A stretch of DNA of 64,000 nucleotides from Pseudomonadota bacterium (GTDB lineage Bacteria > Pseudomonadota > Alphaproteobacteria > Caulobacterales > Caulobacteraceae). The notes under the pieces were generated by a model that ran no database searches, was not told the DNA's origin, and saw only the letters and a program-made list of their open reading frames with translations. Positions 1 to 8,038 of this stretch are shown here, piece after piece. Position 1 is the stretch's first letter. Each line of letters opens with the position of its first letter. A program made the position numbers and the translations under genes. The DNA is taken from NCBI GenBank assembly GCA_023386645.1, contig JAEWJI010000062.1, positions 101,523 through 165,522 on the forward strand, written 5' to 3'.

Positions 1-332
1 CGTCCGGCGATGTCGTCGGCCTCGCCGCCGGCGATGATCATCACCGGATCGTCCAGGGCCTCGAACACATCGTCGAGCAGGGTCGGGGCGGGGCTCGGAT
101 CAGAGGCCGTCAGCCCTGGGGCGCCTCCCCCCTCGGCAGGGTGCGGCCTACGGCGGCTGGACAGCCAGGCGGCGCCGGCGACCAGGACTGCGCCACCTAT
201 CAGTGCGGGGGCGGCCTCTGGCCTAGCGGCCGCCAGCGCCAGCATGACGGCCACCGCTAGTCCGCCCACCACGCTGACGGACCACAGGCGCGACGACACA
301 AGCGGCGCCACGGGCGAAGGGGGATGATCCAC
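1..332 (-). CDS. phoR: PhoR-like sensor histidine kinase, N-terminal part (cut by window edge)
   Basis: Only the first 110 codons are present; the 3' end lies outside the window. A GTG start at 332-330 is preceded by AAAGG at a good distance. The visible protein has two hydrophobic segments (about residues 12-35 and 42-58), a short Pro/Gly-rich linker, and then the beginning of a PAS-like domain (FEALDDPVMII near residue 88). Membrane hairpin followed by a PAS domain of this kind is typical of PhoR, the kinase that senses phosphate status with PstSCAB-PhoU and phosphorylates PhoB. The catalytic HisKA and HATPase parts are not visible, so the call rests on architecture and could be another PAS-containing membrane kinase. 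It is divergent from the MHYT kinase. Confidence 0.6.
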   Translation of the reverse strand, partial: MDHPPSPVAPLVSSRLWSVSVVGGLAVAVMLALAAARPEAAPALIGGAVLVAGAAWLSSRRRPHPAEGGGAPGLTASDPSPAPTLLDDVFEALDDPVMIIAGGEADDIAG

Positions 333-486
333 GATCAGCCTTTACGAGCGCAACGGTCTGGAAACCCCTGCGTCATACCAGCTGATGGCCAGCCTTCGAG
401 CAGGTCTGAAGAAAATCTTACGCGCTACGCACGGCTTCTTTACCACTGTTCGTTGAAAATAGGCGGACATTGGGGAAAGCACACCT

Positions 487-2778
487 TTGGCCTGGCTACT
501 GAATTGTTTGACGGTCCAGCACGACTGGCGGCTCACGCTCGTCGCGGCCATCGTCTGCCTCACGGGGCTGGCCACGGCCCTCGGCCTGATCGACATGGCG
601 CGCCTGCAGACCCACGGGATCCGGTGGCGCCTGAGGACAGCGGCCGCCGCGGTCGCGGGCCTTTCGATCTGGAGCACCCATTTCATTGGCATGCTGGCGT
701 ACCGAAGCGCAGCCCCGGTTGCCTATACCGCCCTGGCGACCGTAGCGTCCCTGCTCGTCGCGGTCGGCGGAATGGCCATCGTGGTCGTCCTGGCCGGGCG
801 GGCGCAAACCCTTGGCGAACGGTTGCTGGCCGGGACCTTGGCGATCTCCACGGTCGTTTCAATGCATTTCCTCGGCATGGCCGCCGTGCGGGTCGAAGGC
901 GGCGCCCTGTCCTGGGACCTCTGGATGATCGCAGGAACGGCGGCGGCGGGAATGGCGACCGCCCTGCTGGGGTCGGCGTGGCGGCGCGACCACTGGTCGC
1001 GTGGCGCGGCCACGGCGGTCTTCGCCGCGCTCAGCGTCTGCATCCTGCACTTCGGAAGCATGGCGGCGGTCACCATCGTGCCGGCCCCTCTCGCCGTCCT
1101 GCCGGCGGGAGCCATGTCAGAGACCGCGCTGTTGGCCTGGGTGGCTGTCGGAGCCGCCACCCTGGTCGGGATCGCCGCCATCGTGACGGGCATGCATGCC
1201 TGGAGCGGGGCGTCCTCCACCCGGCGGCTGCGCGAGGCGATCGACACCATGTCGGACGGGCTGGCATTCTACGACGCTTCCGACCGGCTGCAGATCTGGA
1301 ACGCGCGCTATTCAGAGGTGAACACCGAGATCAGCACCAGCCTGGCGGTTGGGGTGCGCTTCGAGGACCTGCTGCGGATCGGCCTGGAACAGGGCATTTA
1401 CGAGGACGCAGCCGGACGTGAGGAGGAGTGGCTCCAGGAGCGCCTTGCGGGACGCCGCCGACTCTACAGCACCGTGGAACAGCACGTAGCGGGCGACCGG
1501 TGGCTGCGCGTGCAGGACCGGCGCACCGCTGGCGGCGGCATCGTCAGCGTGGTCAACGACATCACGGACCTGAAGCGCGACGCCCGATCGCTGGCGGAGG
1601 CCAAGCTCGCCGCCGAGGCCGCGAACCGCGCCAAGTCCGAGTTCCTGGCCAATATGAGCCACGAGATCCGCACGCCGCTGAACGGGGTGATCGGCCTGAC
1701 CCAGGCCTTGGCGCGCACGGACATGACCATCGAACAGCGCGACATGCTGGAGCTCATCCAGTCGTCGGGCCGGACGCTCCAGACCCTGCTCAGCGACATC
1801 CTGGACCTCGCCCGGGTAGAGTCGGGCCGTCTGGAACTGACCGAGGAATCCTTCGACTTGGCCCGCGCGGTCAACGAGGCGGCGCAGCTCTACGCCACCG
1901 CCGCCAGCGAGAAGGGCCTGCAGTTCTTCGTCGAGGTCGAACCCGATGCCGCCGTCTGGGTGCGCGGCGACGTGGTGCGCCTCAAGCAGGTGCTGACCAA
2001 CCTGGTGTCCAACGCGGTCAAGTTCACCACCCAGGGGTTCGTCAGCCTGACGGTCAGTCGCTTCATGGACGCCGCCGGCGCGCCCCAGCTGCGCTTCTCG
2101 GTGGAGGACACCGGCATTGGCTTCGACGCCGCTACGCGCGACCGGCTGTTCAATCGCTTCGAGCAGGCCGACGGGGCCATCACCCGCCGGTTCGGCGGCA
2201 CGGGCCTGGGCCTGGCCATCTGCCGTCAGCTGGCCACCATGATGGGTGGCGAACTGGACTGCGAAAGCGAACCCGACGGCGGCTCGGCCTTCATCCTGAC
2301 TCTGCCCCTGGTGGAGGCGCAAAGCCCGGTCGCCGATGTCGAAACGCCGGCAGTCGCAGCAGATGAGGGCGTGGGCGAGCGGCTGCGGGTGCTCGTGGCC
2401 GACGACCATCCGACCAACCGCAAGGTGGTGGAGCTGGTCCTCAGCGCCGCTCCGGTGGACGTGATTTCGGTAGAGAACGGCGAGGAGGCGCTTCAGGCCT
2501 GCCGTGAAGCCGCGTTCGACCTGGTCCTGATGGACATGCAGATGCCGGTCATGGACGGGCTGAGCGCTACCCGGGCGATCCGGGCGCTGGAAGCCTCCGA
2601 GAACCGCGTCCGGGTCCCCATCGTGATGCTGACCGCCAACGCCCTGCCGGAGCACATAGCGGCGGCGCGGGCGGCTGGCGCCGACCAACACCTGGCCAAG
2701 CCCTTCAACGCGGTGGATCTGCTGGCCCTGGTGGCCGCGGCGCCCGGCATGGTCGGCGCCGAGGCCCAGGCAGCCTGA
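487..2778 (+). CDS. MHYT-PAS hybrid sensor histidine kinase with receiver domain
   Basis: This 763-residue membrane kinase has an N-terminal MHYT sensor, seven predicted helices with repeated motifs STHFIGM (63), SMHFLGM (125) and LHFGSM (187). MHYT domains are thought to bind a metal, possibly copper, and to sense diatomic gases, but this is known only by prediction. A PAS domain follows (about 250-360), then a HisKA domain with MSHEIRTPLNG (phosphoacceptor His392), an HATPase with GTGLGLAI, and a C-terminal receiver with Asp683 in LMDMQMP. The receiver has no output domain, so phosphotransfer to an unlinked partner is expected. The start is a TTG at 487 preceded by GGGGAAAG; no ATG fits and the MHYT domain begins directly at this point. 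No response regulator is adjacent. Confidence 0.85.
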   Translation: MAWLLNCLTVQHDWRLTLVAAIVCLTGLATALGLIDMARLQTHGIRWRLRTAAAAVAGLSIWSTHFIGMLAYRSAAPVAYTALATVASLLVAVGGMAIVVVLAGRAQTLGERLLAGTLAISTVVSMHFLGMAAVRVEGGALSWDLWMIAGTAAAGMATALLGSAWRRDHWSRGAATAVFAALSVCILHFGSMAAVTIVPAPLAVLPAGAMSETALLAWVAVGAATLVGIAAIVTGMHAWSGASSTRRLREAIDTMSDGLAFYDASDRLQIWNARYSEVNTEISTSLAVGVRFEDLLRIGLEQGIYEDAAGREEEWLQERLAGRRRLYSTVEQHVAGDRWLRVQDRRTAGGGIVSVVNDITDLKRDARSLAEAKLAAEAANRAKSEFLANMSHEIRTPLNGVIGLTQALARTDMTIEQRDMLELIQSSGRTLQTLLSDILDLARVESGRLELTEESFDLARAVNEAAQLYATAASEKGLQFFVEVEPDAAVWVRGDVVRLKQVLTNLVSNAVKFTTQGFVSLTVSRFMDAAGAPQLRFSVEDTGIGFDAATRDRLFNRFEQADGAITRRFGGTGLGLAICRQLATMMGGELDCESEPDGGSAFILTLPLVEAQSPVADVETPAVAADEGVGERLRVLVADDHPTNRKVVELVLSAAPVDVISVENGEEALQACREAAFDLVLMDMQMPVMDGLSATRAIRALEASENRVRVPIVMLTANALPEHIAAARAAGADQHLAKPFNAVDLLALVAAAPGMVGAEAQAA

Positions 2779-2824
2779 TCCGCAGGATCCTCCCCGCCAG
2801 CGAGGCCGACGGGGAGAAGCCATG

Positions 2825-3034
2825 CTACTCGTAGCCGTGCGCGGCCTCGTTGATGACCTGGCTGGGCATGTTCGAGAAGTCGACGCTGACGGGCTGGGCG
2901 GCCTTGGACTGGAAGGTCTTGATCACGTGTTCCAGCCGGCGGCGGACCTCGCGTTCTGCCTCGGTGCCGGTGTCGAGCGACAGGGGCGCCAGGCAGAAGT
3001 CGATGATGGCGGTCGCGTTGTTGAGCGGTTGCAT
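2825..3034 (-). CDS. Small conserved-looking protein behind isocitrate lyase
   Basis: A 69-codon gene starts 20 bp downstream of the aceA stop, in the same direction, with a strong AGAAGGAG ribosome site before its ATG at 3034. The product is soluble, without a signal peptide or membrane segment, and acidic in the middle (DTGTEAEREVRRRLEHVI), which suggests a helix. The good ribosome site, tight spacing and ordinary amino-acid composition support a real gene co-transcribed with aceA, possibly an accessory of glyoxylate or acetate metabolism. I recognise no family and assign no function. A longer reading of the same frame, up to 3505, overlaps aceA and is rejected. Confidence 0.7.
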   Translation of the reverse strand: MQPLNNATAIIDFCLAPLSLDTGTEAEREVRRRLEHVIKTFQSKAAQPVSVDFSNMPSQVINEAAHGYE

Positions 3035-3054
3035 GGGTCGTTCTCCTTCTGGGA

Positions 3055-4332
3055 TCAGGCCGCGACGAACTGCGCGGTTTCGGTGGAGTCCTTCAGCGCC
3101 GTGGTCGACGACTGGCCGTTCGAGATGACGGTCGCGACCTGGTCGAAGTAGCCGGTGCCGACCTCGCGCTGGTGCCGGGTGGCGGTGTAGCCGGCCGCCT
3201 CGTTGGCGAACTCGCGCTGCTGGAGCTCGGAATAGGCGGCCATGCCGCGGTCGCGGTATCCGTCGGCGAGCTCGAACATCGAGTTGTTCAGGGCGTGGAA
3301 GCCCGCCAGGGTCACGAACTGGAACTTGTAGCCCATGGCCCCCAGCTCGCGCTGGAACTTCGCGATGGTGGCGTCGTCCAGCTTGGCCTTCCAGTTGAAC
3401 GACGGCGAGCAGTTGTAAGCCATCAGCTTGCCCGGATGCTCGCGATGCACGGCTTCGGCGAACCGGCGGGCGTCGTCCAGGTCCGGATGCGAAGTCTCCC
3501 ACCACAGGACGTCGGCGTAGCGGGCGTAGGCCAGGCCGCGCGCGATGCAGTGGTCCAGCCCAGTGCCGGGCTTGAGCCGGAAGAAGCCCTCAGGCGTGCG
3601 GTTGTCACGATCGATGAAGGGGTGGTCGCGCTCGTCCACGTCCGAGGTGATCAGCTGGGCGGACTCGGCGTCGGTGCGGGCGACCGTCAGGGTCGGGGTG
3701 CCCATGACGTCGGCGGCCAGGCGGGCGGCGATTAGGTTGCGCTCGTGCGCCTGGGTGGGGATCAGGACCTTCCCGCCCAGGTGGCCGCACTTCTTTTCGG
3801 ACGCCAGCTGATCCTCGAAGTGGACGCCGGCGGCGCCCGCCTCGATGAAGGCCTTCATGATCTCGAAGCTGTTCAAGGGTCCGCCGAAGCCGGCTTCGGC
3901 GTCGGCGACGATGGGGGCGAACCAGTCGCGCTTGGCGCCGCCCTCGGCGTGCTCAATCTGGTCGGCCCGCTGGAGGGTGCGGTTGATCCGGCGGCACAGT
4001 TCCGGCGCGGCGTTGGCGGGGTAGAGCGACTGGTCCGGATACATGGCGCCGGCCGTGTTGGCGTCGGCCGCGACCTGCCAGCCGGAGAGGTAGATCGCCT
4101 TGAGGCCCGCGCGGACCATCTGCATGGCCTGGTTGCCGGTGACGGCGCCGAGCGCGTTCACGAAGTCCTCGGTGTGCAGCAACTCCCACAGCCGGTTCGC
4201 GCCGCGTTCGGCCAGGGTGTGGGTGATCGGCACCGAGCCGCGCAGGCGCAGCACGTCGTCGGGCGTGTAGGGGCGTTCGATGCCGTCGAAGCGGCCCTTG
4301 GGCGAGGGAACCAGGTCGGAAAAGTCGGTCAT
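3055..4332 (-). CDS. aceA: Isocitrate lyase
   Basis: The enzyme cleaves isocitrate to glyoxylate and succinate, the first step of the glyoxylate bypass needed for growth on acetate and fatty acids. The 425-residue chain matches the usual bacterial length and carries the catalytic loop signature KKCGHLGGK with the catalytic Cys near residue 182, plus metal-binding acidic stretches around DAEAGFGG. I chose the ATG at 4332 (MTDFSDLV) because family members begin close to this point; an in-frame ATG at 4413 would add 27 low-complexity residues and overlap the regulatory repeat. The gene is divergent from a RamB/ScfR-type regulator at 4492, the usual genomic partner of aceA in alphaproteobacteria, and regulation by it is inferred from this arrangement. 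Confidence 0.95.
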   Translation of the reverse strand: MTDFSDLVPSPKGRFDGIERPYTPDDVLRLRGSVPITHTLAERGANRLWELLHTEDFVNALGAVTGNQAMQMVRAGLKAIYLSGWQVAADANTAGAMYPDQSLYPANAAPELCRRINRTLQRADQIEHAEGGAKRDWFAPIVADAEAGFGGPLNSFEIMKAFIEAGAAGVHFEDQLASEKKCGHLGGKVLIPTQAHERNLIAARLAADVMGTPTLTVARTDAESAQLITSDVDERDHPFIDRDNRTPEGFFRLKPGTGLDHCIARGLAYARYADVLWWETSHPDLDDARRFAEAVHREHPGKLMAYNCSPSFNWKAKLDDATIAKFQRELGAMGYKFQFVTLAGFHALNNSMFELADGYRDRGMAAYSELQQREFANEAAGYTATRHQREVGTGYFDQVATVISNGQSSTTALKDSTETAQFVAA

Positions 4333-4403
4333 TCGGCGCTCTCGAGCTTGAAAATCGGGCCGCGCGTCGGCGGCGGTGACGAGAGCAGAACACGCGACAG
4401 TCA

Positions 4404-4442
4404 AATCTGACACAGGACCATCGGAAAAGTTCGTGTCAGATT
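4404..4442. promoter_or_regulatory. Inverted repeat in the aceA/regulator intergenic region
   Basis: AATCTGACAC (4404-4413) and GTGTCAGATT (4433-4442) form a perfect 10-bp inverted repeat with a 19-bp spacer, so the half-site centres lie 29 bp apart, close to three helical turns. It sits between divergent aceA and the RamB/ScfR-type gene, where autoregulatory and catabolite control is expected. Further TGTGAC/TGTCAT words follow up to 4480. The operator role is inference. Confidence 0.5.
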
Positions 4443-4491
4443 GTCATATTGTGACTCTTGCCTTCTGTAGGTCTTGTGACATTCTCCCTGC

Positions 4492-5922
4492 ATGGAGGCA
4501 GGTGATCGCAAGCTGTTCCTGGGCGGCCGGCTGAAGCGGCTGCGTCGCCAGCTGGGGTTGACCCAGACGGGTATGGCCGCCGATCTCGGCGTCTCGCCCA
4601 GCTATCTGAACCACATCGAACGCAACCAGCGGCCCGTCTCGGCCCAGCTGCTGCTGCGGCTGGCCGAGACCTATGACGTCGACCTGCGCACCCTGGGCCA
4701 GACCGGTGGCCCGGCGACCGAGACGGAGCTGGCCGAGGCCTTCGCCGACCCGGTCTTCTCCGGCCTGGTTCCGCCCCGCCACGAACTGGTCCAGGTCGCC
4801 GAGGACGCCCCCGCCGTCGCCGACGCCCTGCTGAAACTGTACCGCGCCTTCGCGGACGTACGCACCCGGTCGGCCCTGGGCGCGGACGGCGTTGAGAACG
4901 GCGGCCAGGCCACCGCCGCCGACTGGGTCCGCGACTACGTCCAGGCCCGCCGCAACCACTTCCCCGAACTGGACGCGCTTGGCGAGACCCTGGCGGCCGG
5001 GCTCGAGGTGGAGAGTCCCGGCGAACCGTTCGAGACCCGGGCCCGCGCCCGCCTGCTCCGCGCGCACGGGCTGAGCGTCCGCACCCTGCCGTCCGAGGTC
5101 ATGGTCGAGTGGACCCGCCGGTTCGACCCGCACCGCAACCGCCTGCTGCTGTCCGAGACCCTGGGGCCAGCGTCCCGCGCCTTCGCCGTCGCCTACCAGC
5201 TGGCCCTGGCCGAACACCCGGCAGAGCTCGACGCCCTGGTCGAGGCGGCCGCGCCGCCGGACGAGCCCACGCGTCGTCTGTTGAAGGTGTCGCTCGCCAA
5301 CACCCTGGCCGCCGCCGTCCTGACGCCCTACGCCGCCTTCCAGGCCACGGCGGAGGCGACCGGCTACGACCTCGGCCGGCTCCAGGCCCGGTTCGGGGTG
5401 TCCTTCGAGCAGGCGGCGCACAGGCTGACGACCCTGTCGCGGCCATCGGCGCGGGGCGTGCCCTTCTTCCTGATGCGGGTGGACCAGGCGGGGAACATCT
5501 CCAAACGCTACGCCTCGGGCGCCTTCCCCTTCTCGCGGTTCGGGGGCGCCTGTCCGCGTTGGCGGCTGCACTCCGCCTTCCGGACGCCCGGGCGGATCGT
5601 CACCCAGATCATCGAGACCCCGGACGGGTCCCGCTGGTTCACCCTGGCCCGCACCGTGGATCGGCAGGGCCACGACGCCTTCACCGAGGGCCAGGACCTG
5701 GCAATCGGCCTGGGCTGCGAACTGAAGCACGCCCACCGGCTGGTCTATGCGCGCGGGCTGGACCTGACCGCGCCGGAGGTGACGCCGATCGGACCGGCGT
5801 GCCGCCTGTGCCACCGCCACCCCTGCGCCGAGCGCGCCGCCCCGCCCATCGACCGGCCGCTGGCGGTCGACGACTGGACCAAGTCGATCAGCCCCTACCC
5901 GTTCCAGGCGGCGCCGGGGTGA
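4492..5922 (+). CDS. RamB/ScfR-type XRE transcriptional regulator of short-chain acyl metabolism
   Basis: This 476-residue protein starts with a Cro/C1-type helix-turn-helix (about residues 10-68; LGLTQTGMAADLGVSPSYLN) and continues into a long domain of the ImmA/IrrE-like plus DUF2083 type. That architecture is known from RamB of corynebacteria and from alphaproteobacterial regulators of acetate, propionate and glyoxylate genes, thought to bind acyl-CoA-type effectors. The HExxH zinc signature of true IrrE peptidases is degenerate here (AYQLALAEHPAE), as in other members, so peptidase activity is unlikely. A Cys/His-rich segment (CRLCHRHPCAE) lies near residue 435. Its position divergent from aceA supports control of the glyoxylate shunt. 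No clear ribosome site precedes the ATG at 4492, so the start is less certain. Confidence 0.85.
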   Translation: MEAGDRKLFLGGRLKRLRRQLGLTQTGMAADLGVSPSYLNHIERNQRPVSAQLLLRLAETYDVDLRTLGQTGGPATETELAEAFADPVFSGLVPPRHELVQVAEDAPAVADALLKLYRAFADVRTRSALGADGVENGGQATAADWVRDYVQARRNHFPELDALGETLAAGLEVESPGEPFETRARARLLRAHGLSVRTLPSEVMVEWTRRFDPHRNRLLLSETLGPASRAFAVAYQLALAEHPAELDALVEAAAPPDEPTRRLLKVSLANTLAAAVLTPYAAFQATAEATGYDLGRLQARFGVSFEQAAHRLTTLSRPSARGVPFFLMRVDQAGNISKRYASGAFPFSRFGGACPRWRLHSAFRTPGRIVTQIIETPDGSRWFTLARTVDRQGHDAFTEGQDLAIGLGCELKHAHRLVYARGLDLTAPEVTPIGPACRLCHRHPCAERAAPPIDRPLAVDDWTKSISPYPFQAAPG

Positions 5923-5925
5923 GAG

Positions 5926-5968
5926 TGAGAGTGAGAGTCTCGAAAAAAAGACTCTCATTTCCATCACC
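5926..5968. repeat. 43-bp hairpin repeat, copy 1
   Basis: This copy and the next are both exactly 43 bp and differ at three positions. Each has a GAGAGT-repeat lead-in, a stem TGAGAGTCT / AGACTCTCA (5932-5940 and 5949-5957) and an A-rich loop, then TTTCCATYACC. The stem arms contain GAGTC and GACTC, which are GANTC methylation words. The repeats lie between two convergent genes, so a bidirectional terminator is the simplest role, although a long U-run after the stem is missing. Confidence 0.7.
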
Positions 5969-5999
5969 GCCCCCCCGAGCGAGGCCGGACGATCAGGGT

Positions 6000-6042
6000 T
6001 GAGAGTGAGAGTCCGGAAAAAAAGACTCTCATTTCCATTACC
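6000..6042. repeat. 43-bp hairpin repeat, copy 2
   Basis: Second copy, 74 bp after the first, with stem TGAGAGTC / GACTCTCA (6006-6013 and 6024-6031) and loop CGGAAAAAAA. The stop codon of the convergent HTH gene (6038-6040) lies inside the repeat, so part of the repeat is coding. It again contains one GAGTC and one GACTC word. Confidence 0.7.
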
Positions 6043-6529
6043 AGCGACGGGACGGCTGCTCGGTCTCGGCGACCTCTCTCAGTTTCAGCGTGGCCTCGGC
6101 CTGGGCCTCGACGAGGCGGGCGGCGTCTGTGAGGCGCGACAGGTCCGCGATGCTGTCCGCGCGGGCCTGGGCGGCGGCGCGGACCTGTCCGGCCGTCAGG
6201 TCGGCGTGCAGGCGGCGCCAGCGCATCGCCTCGATCGACCGGCCCGCCTCAAGCGCCTGCGTCATGCGCCGCCAGGCCTTGTCGGCGGCGTCGGATTCGT
6301 CCTGGATCGGCGCGTCGAGATCCAGCGGAGGCGGCGCCTCGTGCTTCCGGTCCCGGCGGAGCCAGCCGCCCACGCGGGCGCGGCGCCAGAAGGTGGCGGT
6401 CTTCAGCCCCAGCTCGGTGCAGATCTCGCGGCCCGGATAGCCCATGGCGTAGAGCTCCCTCGCCTCCTCCCAGAGGTTGGCGCCATCGACTTCAGGGGCG
6501 GTGTGGGGTTCGAAGGGTGTGTCGGTCAT
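6038..6529 (-). CDS. HTH protein, terminase-small-subunit-like, paralogue A
   Basis: The 163-residue protein opens with a helix-turn-helix region (about residues 18-55) with the pattern WEEARELYAMG, GREICTELGL, TFWRRARVGGWLRRD, then an acidic linker (LDLDAP) and an Ala/Arg-rich helical C-terminus. The same arrangement, residue for residue in the core, occurs in the protein at 52972-53559. The N-terminal pattern resembles small terminase and similar phage-derived DNA-binding domains, but no other phage gene is nearby. Both copies have the same 22-bp motif 17 bp before their start codon, so autoregulation or shared control is likely. The function is unknown; DNA binding is inferred. Confidence 0.75.
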   Translation of the reverse strand: MTDTPFEPHTAPEVDGANLWEEARELYAMGYPGREICTELGLKTATFWRRARVGGWLRRDRKHEAPPPLDLDAPIQDESDAADKAWRRMTQALEAGRSIEAMRWRRLHADLTAGQVRAAAQARADSIADLSRLTDAARLVEAQAEATLKLREVAETEQPSRRW

Positions 6530-6546
6530 CCCGACACCCTGGCGCC

Positions 6547-6568
6547 CCGATACGTCAAAACCGGTCGC
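6547..6568 (-). promoter_or_regulatory. 22-bp shared upstream motif, site 1
   Basis: The plus strand reads CCGATACGTCAAAA, one variable base, CGGTCGC. It ends 17 bp before the ATG of the HTH gene at 6529. Sites 2 (9048-9069) and 3 (53577-53598) match it at 19 of 22 positions. On the gene's coding strand it contains TTTTGACG, which resembles a -35 element, but the distance to the ATG leaves little room for a -10 box and ribosome site, so an operator is more likely. Confidence 0.6.
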
Positions 6569-6579
6569 AGGCCTGGGCG

Positions 6580-7971
6580 CTATGGGCTTGAGCCTTCGAT
6601 CGACGCTCCGGATCGTTCCAGAAGACCCGCCACGACGCCCGCCGCGTCGGACGAGCCCTGATCCAGGAGCCCCTCGATGTCCCGGCGCAGCGATGGGTCG
6701 CCCGACACGGCGTCCAGCGCATCAAGCCATTCGGCGCGGGTCAGCACCCCGTCCGCGCGACTGGCGTCGATCAGGGTCGACAGGAAGTCAAAGGCGTCCC
6801 CGCCGGTCGCCCGGCCCTGAGCGCCTTCGGCGACCAGTCCGAACACGGCCCCGCAGGCATAGAGCGCCCGGTGCTCGCCCCGGCCCGCCGCCTCTACAAC
6901 CGGTTCATCGCCCAGACGCGCGCAATCGTCGATCGCCTTTCGAAGCGCCGAAGCCGCGTCGTAGCCGGGATCCAGCGCCGCCAGTCCCCGGATCGCCATC
7001 AGGTCGGCGCCGCCCTCCGTGATCCAGGCGTCGCGCTCCCGCTCATAACGGACCACTTGGCCCAGCCAGAAGTGGGCGCTCTCGTGAGCGATGAACCAGC
7101 TGGCCATGTCCAGAACCTCCGGGTTCGGCTCGATCACGCGGGCGCCGGAGAAGTTCATCACGATCAGTCCGGGCATCACGCTGCCGCTCATCGAGGCGCC
7201 GGGGTGGGTCTGCCCGGCCCAACTGACCATCACGGTCGGCCGGCCGCTCTGGCCCGGCCCGAGGTGCCGCCCGTAATAATCCGCCATTCGTGGGGCCGTC
7301 TCGGCGATGCCCTGGGCGATCCAGGCGGGCAGTTCCGGGTCGATGACCGTGACCAGCCGCTCGCTCTCGACCAGGCCCGCCTGACCGAACAGGACATAGG
7401 TCTCCGCCTGGGCCGCCGTCGCCTCGGCCAGCCGCTCGCCCTTGAACAGCACGGGCCCGGCCCGGTCGCGCCAGGTCACCGTGGCCGGCCCGGTCGCCAG
7501 CGGAAAGCCGTTCAGATCCAGCGGAACGCCCTCGACCTCGGCCACTGAGCCGAGCGGGAAGACGTCGAACAGGCCGCTGGGCATCGCCACCGATCCGTCC
7601 GAGAAGACTAGCACCTCGTACTCGGCTTCCAGCTTGTCGGCGCGGGGCGTGAAGGCGATCCGCACGTGGCGCGGGACCGGCCCGCCGCCCACGGTCCGGA
7701 GGATGTCGCGCCCGCCCACACGCTCGAGGACCACGCCCGGGGTGACCACCCGCCACTGTTCAGGCCGCCAGGCCCTCCGGTCGTCCTCGGTCAGGGCGGA
7801 CCGAAAGAAGGCCCAAACCGGCGCGTCGCGGTCGAAGACATAGTCGGCGGTCCAGGCGTCGCCGTCGCGGGTGACCGCGACCGAGGGCCCGGCAGGATCG
7901 TTCGCCTGGCCGGAATGCGCCGGCGCCGCCAGGCTAAGCAGCGCCGCAAGGGCGATCATCAGGGTCCGCAT
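6580..7971 (-). CDS. Secreted gluzincin (M1-like, peptidase MA type) metallopeptidase
   Basis: A 463-residue exported protein with a Sec signal peptide (hydrophobic to about residue 20, AHS cleavage region). The second half carries HESAH at 296-300 followed by a glutamate at 319 in WITEGGADL, which is the HExxH-x18-E zinc signature of M1-type gluzincins. The first half is beta-rich, without motifs I can name. It is therefore probably a periplasmic or surface peptidase related to aminopeptidase N catalytic domains but without its flanking domains. Substrate is unknown. No operon partner is evident; the WYL-type gene ends 67 bp upstream in the same direction. Confidence 0.8.
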   Translation of the reverse strand: MRTLMIALAALLSLAAPAHSGQANDPAGPSVAVTRDGDAWTADYVFDRDAPVWAFFRSALTEDDRRAWRPEQWRVVTPGVVLERVGGRDILRTVGGGPVPRHVRIAFTPRADKLEAEYEVLVFSDGSVAMPSGLFDVFPLGSVAEVEGVPLDLNGFPLATGPATVTWRDRAGPVLFKGERLAEATAAQAETYVLFGQAGLVESERLVTVIDPELPAWIAQGIAETAPRMADYYGRHLGPGQSGRPTVMVSWAGQTHPGASMSGSVMPGLIVMNFSGARVIEPNPEVLDMASWFIAHESAHFWLGQVVRYERERDAWITEGGADLMAIRGLAALDPGYDAASALRKAIDDCARLGDEPVVEAAGRGEHRALYACGAVFGLVAEGAQGRATGGDAFDFLSTLIDASRADGVLTRAEWLDALDAVSGDPSLRRDIEGLLDQGSSDAAGVVAGLLERSGASIEGSSP

Positions 7972-8038
7972 CGGGGCGCCTTTCAGTGTTCGACGCCGCC
8001 ATAGCGTCGGTCCGTGAAGGCGTCAGCTTAAGCTTTGG

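Noticed and set aside
1312..2823. Long open frame (503 codons) on the minus strand
   Set aside because: It lies entirely opposite the MHYT hybrid kinase, which has complete domain motifs. High GC content gives long shadow frames; the translated product has repetitive Gln/Arg/His composition and no family pattern.
5926..6042. CRISPR-like direct repeats
   Set aside because: Only two units, with the spacer region not unique in length pattern, no cas genes. The hairpins with GANTC words explain the repeats better.
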